Assembly (NCBI RefSeq): GCF_036208045.1 | Contig: NZ_CP121472.1 | Location: 2,801,531 to 2,865,530, forward strand | Length of the DNA: 64,000 nucleotides | Origin: Thiorhodovibrio winogradskyi | GTDB lineage: Bacteria > Pseudomonadota > Gammaproteobacteria > Chromatiales > Chromatiaceae | Reading direction: 5' to 3' | Shown here: positions 15,018 through 22,702 of the stretch, piece after piece | Layout of the letters: every line of letters begins with the position of its first letter | Position numbering within the stretch: the first letter of the stretch is position 1 | Made by a program: the position numbers and the translations under genes | The notes under the pieces: model-generated | The model's database searches: none | Told to the model about the DNA's origin: nothing | What the model saw: the letters and a program-made list of their open reading frames with translations, nothing else

Positions 15018-16724
15018 GTGACCATTAACCGCATCACAGTAGACCCAGTAACGCGCATCGAGGGGCACCTGCGCGTCGATTGCGACATCAAGGACGGCAA
15101 AGTCGTCAATGCCTGGTCGAGCGGCCAGATGTGGCGCGGCATCGAGACCATTCTCACCGGTCGCGACCCGCGCGATGCCTGGCTCTATACCCAGCGCATC
15201 TGTGGAGTCTGCACCACGGTGCACGCCATCGTCTCGGTGCGCGCGGTCGAGAATGCACTCGACATGGAAATCCCGCTCAATGCCCAGTTGATTCGCAACA
15301 TCATCATGGCCGCCCATGGCATCCATGATCATCTGGTGCATTTCTATCATCTCTCGGCGCTCGACTGGGTGGACGTGGTCTCCGCCTTGTCAGCCGACCC
15401 CAAAAAAGCCGAGCAACTCGCTCAGAGCCTGTCGAACTGGCCGCATAATAATGCCGTGCATTTCGCCCAGGTACAGGCGAAGGTGAAAAAATTCGTCGAA
15501 AGCGGCCAGCTTGGTATTTTCGCCCATGGCTATTGGGGCCATCCAGCAATGAAACTGCCGCCGGAGGCCAATCTCATGGCTGTGGCGCATTATTTGGAAG
15601 CGCTTGAATACCAGCGCAAAGCCAATCAGATCACCGCCATTCTCGGCGCCAAGACCCCGCATATCCAAAATCTCGCTGTCGGCGGCGTGGCCAACCCCAT
15701 CAATCCCGATGAACAGTCCGCTCTCAACATGGAGCGCCTGGCCTACGTCAAAACTCTGATGGATGAAATTCAGGGCTTTATCCGCGAGGTCTATCTGCCC
15801 GATGTCACCGCCATTGCCGCCATCTATGCCGACTGGCTGCCTTATGGCCAGGGGGTCACCAATTACCTTTCCGCGCCCGACTTCCCCAAGGACGGCAAGG
15901 GCACCGACTTTGCCATGCCCGGTGGTTATATTCCCAATGGCGATATTGCCCAATTCCGCCCCATCACCCATTTCGGCGATCCCTTCTTTGAACAAAACGT
16001 CAAGGAAAGCATCAAGCACGCCTGGTACGACGGCGACTGGACCCGCTCGCCCTATCAAGAAGACACCATTCCGAAATACACTGATTTCGACGAAAACGGG
16101 GCTTATTCCTGGGTTAAGGCGCCCACCTTCGCCGACAAACCTGCCCAGGTTGGCCCGCTGGCCAATGTGCTCGCCATGGTCGCGGCGGGCGACGAGCGCA
16201 CCCGGAAGTACCTCAAGGTAGCCATGGATCGCATCGGCGCCATCACCCGCTCGCGGGTGCCTCTGAGCGTGCTGCACTCAACGCTTGGCCGTCATGCCGC
16301 GCGCTGCGTACGCACCCAGGTGCTCTACGACATGCTTGAGGACAATTACCATGCGCTGCTGGCCAATATCGCCAGCGGCGACATGACGACATTCAATCCG
16401 CCGACCTTCCCCAAGGGCGAGCAGATGGGCTTTGGTTTCCACGAGGCGCCGCGGGGCATTCTGTCGCACTGGGTCGTGATCGAAAATGGCACAATCAAAA
16501 ACTACCAGGCGGTGGTACCCTCCACCTGGAATGCCGGCCCGCGCAACCAGAACGACGAGAAAGGCCCTTATGAGGCATCCCTAATGCACAACCCCATCCT
16601 CGACGAACAACGCCCGCTCGAGGTGTTGCGCACCATACATTCCTTCGATCCCTGCCTGGCCTGCGCCATTCACCTGCACGACAACCAGGGCCGCGACATC
16701 GTCCGTGTCAATACCAATCTCTAA
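15018..16724 (+). CDS. hybC: [NiFe] hydrogenase large subunit (HybC type)
   Basis: I start the protein at GTG 15018, preceded by AGGGAGAG (15006-15013), giving 568 residues. The upstream GTG at 14982 has no comparable ribosome site. The NiFe ligands are present: RICGVCTTVH near residue 60 and DPCLACAIH near the C terminus. The last 15 or so residues after the final His are the extension removed by the maturation protease. The N-terminal TVDPVTRIEGHLRVD is the class signature. It oxidises or produces H2 in the periplasm after Tat export with HybO. It is separated from hybB by 89 bp. Confidence 0.96.
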   Translation: MTINRITVDPVTRIEGHLRVDCDIKDGKVVNAWSSGQMWRGIETILTGRDPRDAWLYTQRICGVCTTVHAIVSVRAVENALDMEIPLNAQLIRNIIMAAHGIHDHLVHFYHLSALDWVDVVSALSADPKKAEQLAQSLSNWPHNNAVHFAQVQAKVKKFVESGQLGIFAHGYWGHPAMKLPPEANLMAVAHYLEALEYQRKANQITAILGAKTPHIQNLAVGGVANPINPDEQSALNMERLAYVKTLMDEIQGFIREVYLPDVTAIAAIYADWLPYGQGVTNYLSAPDFPKDGKGTDFAMPGGYIPNGDIAQFRPITHFGDPFFEQNVKESIKHAWYDGDWTRSPYQEDTIPKYTDFDENGAYSWVKAPTFADKPAQVGPLANVLAMVAAGDERTRKYLKVAMDRIGAITRSRVPLSVLHSTLGRHAARCVRTQVLYDMLEDNYHALLANIASGDMTTFNPPTFPKGEQMGFGFHEAPRGILSHWVVIENGTIKNYQAVVPSTWNAGPRNQNDEKGPYEASLMHNPILDEQRPLEVLRTIHSFDPCLACAIHLHDNQGRDIVRVNTNL

Positions 16725-17352
16725 TCCGGCCTCTGATCTAGACCCTGATCTGGACCCTTATCTTGATCGGGCTTCGACCTCGCAGCCAGACAAGACCGCC
16801 GGGTCCGATGCCCTCATCATCGGACTCGGCAACCTGCTTCTAAGCGACGAGGGCGTCGGCATCCATGTCCTGCGCCTGCTCGAACGCGACTTCAACTTCA
16901 CGCCCCGGGTTGAGTTGGTCGACGGCGGCACCACCGGCCTCGACCTGCTCGCACTCTTTCAGGATCATGATCTTATCCTGCTGATCGACGCCATCTTCGC
17001 ACCCGACATGGCGCCCGGCGAGATTCAGATCCTGCGCAACGAAGCCATTCTGGCGGCCTTGTCAAAAAAACTGTCCATGCACCACCTGGGCATCAGCGAC
17101 GTGCTCGCCCTCGCGCAACTACTCGACTATCGACCGCGCGAGATCGTCCTGCTCGGCGTAGTTCCCGAGAATCTGGAACTCGGCACCGAGCTGTCCGCGC
17201 CCGTTGCAAAACAACTGCCCAATATTCTGTCCGGCCTCCAAGGAGTTCTCGGCGATTGGTGCATTGCGATGCAGGCACATCAGCCCGACCGCACTGCCCC
17301 ATCTACCAAGGGAGCTGCACTCTTTCTCGGCAAGAGGCCCGACGCCCATTGA
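16705..17352 (+). CDS. hybD: Hydrogenase maturation endopeptidase (HybD type)
   Basis: The protein has 215 residues. It contains LIIGLGNLLLSDEGVGIHVL, the nickel-sensing Glu/Asp motif region of the HyaD/HybD/HoxM protease family, then VDGGTTGLDLL, DAIFAPDMAPGEI and HHLGISDVLAL with the metal-binding His. It cleaves the C-terminal extension of the large subunit once nickel is inserted. The only start available before the conserved core is GTG 16705, which overlaps hybC by 20 bp and adds a low-complexity leader rich in Asp-Pro-Leu repeats. That leader and a long C-terminal tail make it larger than the usual 160-170 residues. Confidence 0.92.
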   Translation: MSIPISNPASDLDPDLDPYLDRASTSQPDKTAGSDALIIGLGNLLLSDEGVGIHVLRLLERDFNFTPRVELVDGGTTGLDLLALFQDHDLILLIDAIFAPDMAPGEIQILRNEAILAALSKKLSMHHLGISDVLALAQLLDYRPREIVLLGVVPENLELGTELSAPVAKQLPNILSGLQGVLGDWCIAMQAHQPDRTAPSTKGAALFLGKRPDAH

Positions 17353-17521
17353 TCTGGAGCCAGTTGACCGGAATGTCATGATGAAAATAGCGTGGCGTCC
17401 CATGCAAAGCTCGATATGTGAAGTCGGCACGAAGCGCCCCGTACAGCCGTGTTAAATCGGACCGATCGAGCCACTCTCCCAAAAAATCAAGCAGCTCCAC
17501 TGCGCCCGATCGACCCTGCAA
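17303..17521 (-). CDS. Small hypothetical ORF downstream of RiPP precursor 1
   Basis: This 72-residue frame would need a TTG start (17521); the frame stays open upstream into the end of the RiPP precursor 1 gene. The composition looks coding-like (ELLDFLGEWLDRSDLTRLYG, RALHGTPRYFHHDIPVNW) but I do not recognise a family. The 3' end overlaps hybD on the other strand by 50 bp. It could be the tail of a degraded gene or a small protein co-transcribed with the precursor. Function unknown. Confidence 0.3.
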   Translation of the reverse strand: MQGRSGAVELLDFLGEWLDRSDLTRLYGALRADFTYRALHGTPRYFHHDIPVNWLQINGRRASCRERVQLPW

Positions 17522-17553
17522 TAAGTGATCAGCTAGGAATTTAAGCTCATCTC

Positions 17554-17970
17554 TTACCAGCCCGAGAAAAAACCGCCGACCGCACTGAACAGCTTTGGCG
17601 CAACCTGCTGACTCAGATGGTTGCCTGTGAAATGATCGACACCCGCCACTATACCGAGGGTCATTCCGGCGACAGGTAGCGCGGTCACGGCCGCGGACCC
17701 CGCACCTGCAAATAACGCAGGAGCAGCACCGCCTGAAACATTATCCAAGGCGTCTTCCGAGAGCTCATTTTGATACTCTTGGTAGTGTTCGAAAATTTCC
17801 AACATGAGCTGTCCGAATTGATGCACAGTGTCATGAGACACATCAAACCCGCGCGCTTCAGCGACACTGACAACCGCATCGGCATTTGCCCCCCCCAACT
17901 CTTTGTATACCTCAGGTTCATTGTCGGCCAGGTCTTTTAAAAACACTGCAAAACCTTCGATATCCGCCAT
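17554..17970 (-). CDS. Nif11-leader RiPP precursor 1, cysteine-free core
   Basis: The protein has 138 residues. Residues 1-80 form a Nif11-like leader (GFAVFLKDLADNEPEVYKEL, then an acidic helical part) ending in a double-glycine site within LDNVSGG. The core of about 57 residues is hydrophobic, rich in Ala/Gly/Val, has no Cys and ends FFSGW. The start ATG at 17970 has GAGGTG five bases upstream, the same leader context as its neighbour precursor. Nif11 leaders normally guide ribosomal peptides to modifying enzymes and C39-peptidase exporters; none is visible within the window. The product is probably an exported or membrane-active peptide, unmodified at cysteine. Confidence 0.8.
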   Translation of the reverse strand: MADIEGFAVFLKDLADNEPEVYKELGGANADAVVSVAEARGFDVSHDTVHQFGQLMLEIFEHYQEYQNELSEDALDNVSGGAAPALFAGAGSAAVTALPVAGMTLGIVAGVDHFTGNHLSQQVAPKLFSAVGGFFSGW

Positions 17971-18170
17971 AATTACACCTCAATAGTCATTGCCATGTTT
18001 GTTTATTCAACTCCGCGCCCGGATAATTCCATTTTAACTAAACGTCCACCATGACTTGGCGGGAAATTGAAAGGTATTAAAACAAGGATTATCCATTTCC
18101 AGTTCATCATCAAAGTGCAGCGCAATGAAAAAGCGAAACCTGAGCGCAAGCCTAGCAGAACGCCTTGCTA

Positions 18171-18557
18171 TTAAAGCCAGCCAAACACCTTATCACGAAA
18201 GAAGGCACCAGTTGCCTCGCTAACCTTACCGCCGGTCATTCGATCAACAGCAACCGCTATGCCAAACGCGCTCGCGACTGGAGCCAATGCCACCGGCGCC
18301 GCCGCGACAACTGCTGGGGCAGCCCCACCAGAGACAGCCTCGAGATCTGCCTCGGCCAATTCTTGTCTACTGCGCTGCTCGATTTCAGCCTTGATGAACT
18401 GTCCAGCCTGCTTGACATCATCAGCAGTCAACTCCACACCCCGCATGGACGCTACCTTTGCCACCATCTCGGCATCTAAAGTGACCAGTTCATTGAGTAC
18501 CTCAGGTTCTTTTTCAGCTAATTCATTCACAAAGGATAAAGCCATATCAAGACTCAT
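18171..18557 (-). CDS. Nif11-leader RiPP precursor 2, cysteine-free core
   Basis: From ATG 18557 the protein has 128 residues; GAGGTG lies just upstream, so I prefer this to the ATG four codons earlier. The leader (SLDMALSFVNELAEKEPEVL, then GVELTADDV) ends LEAVSGG. The core of about 50 residues starts AAPAVVAAAPVALAPVA and ends FRDKVFGWL with no Cys. It shares with precursor 1 the GGAAPA start, a central VD-x2-TG-x3-S element and an aromatic FGW/SGW end, so the two are paralogues with diverged cores. Convergent genes and 200 bp separate it from precursor 1, on the same strand. Confidence 0.8.
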   Translation of the reverse strand: MSLDMALSFVNELAEKEPEVLNELVTLDAEMVAKVASMRGVELTADDVKQAGQFIKAEIEQRSRQELAEADLEAVSGGAAPAVVAAAPVALAPVASAFGIAVAVDRMTGGKVSEATGAFFRDKVFGWL

Positions 18558-19113
18558 AACACACCTCATTTACAAAAAACGGCAGACCATTTCTTGTTCG
18601 TTCTCGACTTTCTAGCAAAGCCATTGGTATTATACACTATGCTATATTTTCCCAAATAAAGCCAAAAAAATTTTCAGCTCAGCAAAAATATTTTCAGCTC
18701 AGGCCTCCCCATCCGTGTTACCGCAAAGGCGTCATTGCCGAACATCCTAGTCGGCGCCCATGACTGCTGAACAAAGATTTTCGATGATAAGGATTCCTTG
18801 CTTTCAAGACTACCTCGGCTATGATTCCAGAATTCACTCGAGCTGATATTGCAATCAGTCAGGTATCTTGATCTTTTCGTGCACCTCGACAGTGATGAAG
18901 CAGACTTAGTTGATTCGAGAATATGTCGCTGAACAGTCACAATATTCTTATCTGGAAACGCATCCCAATAGGACAACAAATCTTTCGCAAATTAGCGCTA
19001 CGAAACTCAGACTGAATACGAAGCTGCATGCGAAATGAATGGTCAAACAATAAAGGCGGTTTCAACTGAGCTTGCTCCGAGGATAAGGGAATATATTATG
19101 TCCAAAAAACGCC
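18558..19113. other. AT-rich intergenic stretch upstream of RiPP precursor 2
   Basis: No recognisable gene is present. The base composition is clearly more AT-rich than the surroundings. A 12-bp direct repeat TTTTCAGCTCAG occurs at 18671-18682 and 18691-18702, 20 bp apart. A 101-residue frame on the minus strand (18674-18979) is Ser-rich with no family resemblance and no ribosome site, and is not called. The promoter of the precursor 2 gene presumably lies in 18560-18660, where TATACACTATGC-like AT stretches occur. Confidence 0.6.
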
Positions 19114-19242
19114 TTAGCTTTTCCGCAACCACGCACGCGTGTCAGTGCCTTCGACAAACCGATAGCCGGTGATTTGTCGATCAAGACATTGGTACTGATC
19201 CGGATTCAGGCCGGCTTGCAGCAGTGTGACTGGCACATTCAA
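19114..19242 (-). other. Open frame directly behind the antiporter stop codon (42 codons)
   Basis: After the TAG stop of the cation/proton antiporter gene the same frame stays open for 42 more codons, beginning LNVPVTLLQAGL and ending in DTRAWLRKS. The stretch looks like real protein (YQCLDRQITGYRFVEG) rather than random sequence. It could be the remnant of a longer antiporter C terminus after a nonsense mutation, a small separate gene starting at TTG 19240-19242, or chance. No family is recognised. Confidence 0.3.
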
Positions 19243-20985
19243 CTACTTCACGACGGGTTCTCCGGCACCCTCCGGCACTTCCTCGCGCACCAGCGCATAG
19301 TCAGTGCCACGTACGTTGTTCAGCAGCATGTCGACCTCCTGAGTTGCGAGACCAAGTGCCCCCAGGGCCTCGGCCGCCAGACGCAGACTGGCCTCGACTG
19401 CTTCCGGAAAGGCCTGGGTGGCGCCGGCGCGCAGGAGCGCATCACAGGTGGTAAGATCGCGCGCTCGTGCAACAATTTTCACATCAGGTGCATACGCGCG
19501 AACCAGTTGGGTGGCATTGATGGCGGCGCGCTGATCGTCGATCGTTAGAACTACCAGATCAGCGCGTCCGACCTCCGCCGCTTCCAGCAGATGCGGATCA
19601 CAGATGTCGCCATAGTACACAGGACAACCTTCACGTCGCCAGTTCGCGACCAACTCCGGATTGGACTCGAAGGCGACGTAGGAAATACCGTGCCCAGTCA
19701 GAATGGCCCCTATGGTATGGCCAACACGCCCGAACCCAGCAATGATGACGCGCGGAGCAGGCGAGCCGCTCGCGCGTCCGATGAGGCGCAGCGAGCCATC
19801 GACGCCGTCTTTGTCGGAGGGGTCACTTTGGGCTAACTTTTCACCCTGGGCGACAAGCAACGGCGTGAGCAGCATGCTCACGGAGATCACCGCCACGATG
19901 AGGACAAAGGTTTGATCATCAATGAGTCCAAGCAGCTTGGCGGCGCCAAATATGACGAAACCAAACTCCCCGGACTGGGACAGCATGAAAGCGACACGCA
20001 ATGCCGCGGCACGCGCCACGCCGAATAACAGGCACAGGCGATAAAGCACCAGAATTTTAATCGCTAGAATGCCCGCCAGGTACAGGATGAAGTACCAGGG
20101 ATGCTGGACCAAAACACCAAGATCGACCGACATGCCGACAGCAACAAAAAACAGACTCATCAGTAACCCCTTGTGGGGCTCCACCAGCGCCTGAATTTGC
20201 AGACTGAAGCGGCATCCCGAAAGCATCACCCCCATCAGGAAGGCGCCCAGCGCCATTGACAGTCCGGCATAGTCCATGGCCGCGGCCGCCAGAAAAACCG
20301 ATGCCAGCACCACCAGAAAAAAGGCGTCGCGATTGCCCTGGCGTGACAGTTGCACCAGCACCCAGGGCACCAGGTAACGACCCACCAGAATCACCCCGCT
20401 GACCAGCGTCACCACGGTACCAAGCTGTTGCCAAAGGGGAATTTCCTGTGGCAGCGGACCGGTGTCGGCGAGCACGGGCATCAGTGCCAACAGCGGCACC
20501 ACGGCGAGATCCTGCATCAGCAGCACGGCGAAAGCGGTCTGCCCATGACAGCTCGCCATGTCGCCACGTTCCTGCAGCATCTGTACCACCAGCGCGGTGG
20601 AGGATAGGGCAAGGCTCATGCCGATCAGCAGCGCGGTCGACCAGTCGGGCTGAAACAACCGAAAGTAGACCGCTAGTGCCAGCCCGGTGAGCAAAACCTG
20701 CAGTGAGCCCAGGCCAAAGAGGGTGCGGCGCAGTTCCCACAGGCGCCCCGGATGCATTTCGATGCCGATGACAAAGAGCAGCAGCACCACGCCCAACTCG
20801 GCAAAATGGCGTAGATCCTCGACACTATTGGTAATTGAAGGCCCTGGCGTATGCGGCCCCAAAAGCACGCCCGCAACCAACAGACCGAGAATCGAGCCCA
20901 AGCCAAAATGGCGAAAAATGGCCACCGCAAGCGCCGCGACCACCAGCAGCCAGACCGCCGAAGTAACGAAAGATTCAGTGGCCAT
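19243..20985 (-). CDS. CPA2-family monovalent cation:proton antiporter with RCK domain (KefB-like)
   Basis: The protein has 580 residues. Residues 1-390 form about twelve membrane helices of the Na+/H+-exchanger fold (SILGLLVAGVLLGPHTPGP, LLFVIGIEMHPGRLW, the MALGAFLMGVMLSG motif, MLSQSGEFGFVIFGAAKLLG). Residues from about 408 form a TrkA-N/RCK NAD-binding domain with GFGRVGHTIGAIL. The protein should exchange K+ or Na+ for protons at the inner membrane, gated by nucleotide or redox signals. It lies 4 bp after pssA in the same direction. Assignment to KefB, KefC or YbaL type cannot be settled by reading. Confidence 0.92.
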   Translation of the reverse strand: MATESFVTSAVWLLVVAALAVAIFRHFGLGSILGLLVAGVLLGPHTPGPSITNSVEDLRHFAELGVVLLLFVIGIEMHPGRLWELRRTLFGLGSLQVLLTGLALAVYFRLFQPDWSTALLIGMSLALSSTALVVQMLQERGDMASCHGQTAFAVLLMQDLAVVPLLALMPVLADTGPLPQEIPLWQQLGTVVTLVSGVILVGRYLVPWVLVQLSRQGNRDAFFLVVLASVFLAAAAMDYAGLSMALGAFLMGVMLSGCRFSLQIQALVEPHKGLLMSLFFVAVGMSVDLGVLVQHPWYFILYLAGILAIKILVLYRLCLLFGVARAAALRVAFMLSQSGEFGFVIFGAAKLLGLIDDQTFVLIVAVISVSMLLTPLLVAQGEKLAQSDPSDKDGVDGSLRLIGRASGSPAPRVIIAGFGRVGHTIGAILTGHGISYVAFESNPELVANWRREGCPVYYGDICDPHLLEAAEVGRADLVVLTIDDQRAAINATQLVRAYAPDVKIVARARDLTTCDALLRAGATQAFPEAVEASLRLAAEALGALGLATQEVDMLLNNVRGTDYALVREEVPEGAGEPVVK

Positions 20986-20989
20986 AAAA

Positions 20990-21781
20990 TCAGTCGTGCT
21001 CTTTTTGACGCTCGCGCCGACGTGCGCCGCGCCGCTGGCGCAACTGGATCAGCGTCATCAGAGGTCCGGAGATGGCATAGCCGACAAAGAGTACAAAAAG
21101 CACGATCGGCGGATCGAGTACCACCAAGGAGAAACCTAGTACAACAGCCACCATGACCACGAATGGCACTCGGCCATGAACATCGAGTTCCTTGAAGCTG
21201 TGATAGCGAAAGTTGCTCACCATCAGCAGTCCGGCGGCGGTCGTGAGCAACCCGGCCAGCCAGGAGAGGTAGTCACCGCTAAGCGCATTATCCGTTACGA
21301 TCCACACCGCGCCGGCCAGAATGGCCGCCGCGGCGGGACTCGGCAACCCCTGAAAATAACGCCGGTCGGCCATGCCGATCTGGGTATTGAAGCGCGCCAA
21401 GCGCAGCGCGGCCGCCGCGGTGTAGACAAAGGCCGCCAGCCAGCCGAGCTTATCAAGCCCGGACAGTGCCCAGTTATAAACCACCAGCGCTGGTGCCACG
21501 CCAAAGGCGACCATGTCCGAGAGACTGTCGTACTCGGCGCCAAAGTCGCTCTGGGTATTAGTCAACCGCGCAATGCGCCCGTCGAAGCCATCGAACACCA
21601 TGGCCGCGAAAATGCCGAGCGCGGCTGCTTCAAAGCGCCCTTGTTCGGCGGCCAAAATCGCGTAGAACCCGGAAAAGAGAGCCGCGGTTGTGAAAAGATT
21701 TGGCAACAGATAGATGCCGCTGCGCCGCGGTGGTTTGTCTTTTTCTGGATGCATAAAGGCCAATGATGCAAGTGAGTTCAA
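20990..21781 (-). CDS. pssA: CDP-diacylglycerol--serine O-phosphatidyltransferase
   Basis: This 263-residue membrane protein has the CDP-alcohol phosphotransferase signature: DGFDGRIARLT followed by the downstream G...D...D of FGAEYDSLSD. The N-terminal LLPNLFTTAALFSGFYAILA is typical of PssA type II enzymes, and RYFQGLPSPAAAAI is the conserved later loop. It makes phosphatidylserine, precursor of phosphatidylethanolamine. An in-frame ATG at 21754 (MHPEKDKPP) is an alternative start closer to family length. The protein ends in a basic tail. Confidence 0.9.
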   Translation of the reverse strand: MNSLASLAFMHPEKDKPPRRSGIYLLPNLFTTAALFSGFYAILAAEQGRFEAAALGIFAAMVFDGFDGRIARLTNTQSDFGAEYDSLSDMVAFGVAPALVVYNWALSGLDKLGWLAAFVYTAAAALRLARFNTQIGMADRRYFQGLPSPAAAAILAGAVWIVTDNALSGDYLSWLAGLLTTAAGLLMVSNFRYHSFKELDVHGRVPFVVMVAVVLGFSLVVLDPPIVLFVLFVGYAISGPLMTLIQLRQRRGARRRERQKEHD

Positions 21782-22177
21782 AGGATCAGGAGGCTCCGCT
21801 ACCCGGGATGTCCTCCCGGTTGAAAACCTCCTTCAGCCTTTCGTTCCCAAAGATTGTTCAGGTCGAACAGGCAAGGAATTTGTCGCTGCGATACTTTGCA
21901 AAGTATGCAGCATTCTGAAGGCTCTTACATCCACGCGGCACAGGCGAGTCAGGAAGGCCGAATCGCGCGCGCTACTCGCCGACATCAAATCTTTACTTGG
22001 CGCGCCCTGCCCGCTCGCGTTTTAATGGCGGATCTGTCAGGGTCGCGACCGCCGGCGGCGAGCGCGACCTTCTCAAAGACCCAAGGCCCAACGGTCGTCC
22101 TAAAGGTACCAGCCCAGCGGAGCAAACTGCTGACCTAGGGGAAAGATCGCGGCCAGCCAACGGATTTTGCATTCGCC
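21782..22177. other. 396-bp divergent intergenic region, pssA / hox operon
   Basis: Short frames on the plus strand do not look coding. The region presumably holds the promoters of both units. The one striking element is the palindrome at 21886-21910, annotated separately. No sigma-54 motif or FNR box was found by eye. Confidence 0.7.
21886..21910. promoter_or_regulatory. Inverted repeat, possible operator or hairpin upstream of hoxE
   Basis: A perfect 16-bp palindrome ATACTTTG/CAAAGTAT (21891-21906) is flanked by CTGC on the left and GCAG on the right, with one unpaired G at 21890. The arms therefore extend to 12 bp each. It lies 268 bp before hoxE and 105 bp before the pssA gene. There is no T-tract, so it reads as a protein-binding site rather than a terminator. 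Confidence 0.5.
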
Positions 22178-22702
22178 ATGACCATGCAACGCGCCCGCCC
22201 GAGCCTGCCCAGCAACGATAAGCGCTGGAAGCTCGTTAACGCCACCATGCGCCGCTCGGGCTACGCCGAGCATGCGCTGATCGAGGCCCTGCACAGCGTG
22301 CAGGATGCTTTTGGCTATCTTGATGAAGACGCGATGATCTTTGTCGCCGACTCCCTGGACCTGCCGCTGAGCAAGGTGTTCGGGGTGGCGACCTTCTATC
22401 ACCTGTTCATGCTCAAGCCCCAGGGCCGGCATAGTTGTGTGGTCTGCACCGGGACGGCCTGTTACATCCAGGGCGCGGGCGCGCTGATCGAAGGGCTCGA
22501 GCAGCGCTTCGACGTCAATCCGGGCGAAACGACGGAAGATGGCGCCCTGTCGGTCATGACGGCGCGCTGTGTCGGCGCCTGCGGGCTGGCCCCGGCGGTG
22601 GTGATCGACGGCCAGGTCTCGGGCAAACTCGACAGCAACGCCCTCAATGCCAAGCTTGCCGGGCAGATCAAGGGGCAGATTAGGGAGGAGATCGCGCAAT
22701 GA
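22178..22702 (+). CDS. hoxE: Bidirectional NAD-linked hydrogenase, diaphorase subunit HoxE
   Basis: This 174-residue NuoE-type 2Fe-2S protein has cluster ligands in CTGTACYIQGA and ARCVGACGLAP, a thioredoxin-like fold. The N-terminal helical part includes FGYLDEDAMIFVADSL and FGVATFYHLFML, standard for HoxE/NuoE. It forms the diaphorase module with HoxF and HoxU and is a possible electron entry or exit point. It starts the hox operon, with its stop overlapping the hoxF ATG by 4 bp. Confidence 0.95.
   Translation: MTMQRARPSLPSNDKRWKLVNATMRRSGYAEHALIEALHSVQDAFGYLDEDAMIFVADSLDLPLSKVFGVATFYHLFMLKPQGRHSCVVCTGTACYIQGAGALIEGLEQRFDVNPGETTEDGALSVMTARCVGACGLAPAVVIDGQVSGKLDSNALNAKLAGQIKGQIREEIAQ

Noticed and set aside
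11499-16724. HydSL/Isp1-Isp2 type hydrogenase, as in Thiocapsa hyn operon
   Set aside because: The intervening genes are HybA-like 4Fe-4S and HybB/NrfD-like membrane proteins, not Isp1 (haem b) and Isp2 (HdrD-like).
18674-18979. 101-residue minus-strand frame in the AT-rich patch
   Set aside because: Ser-rich, no ribosome site, no similarity to any family I know; too weak to call.
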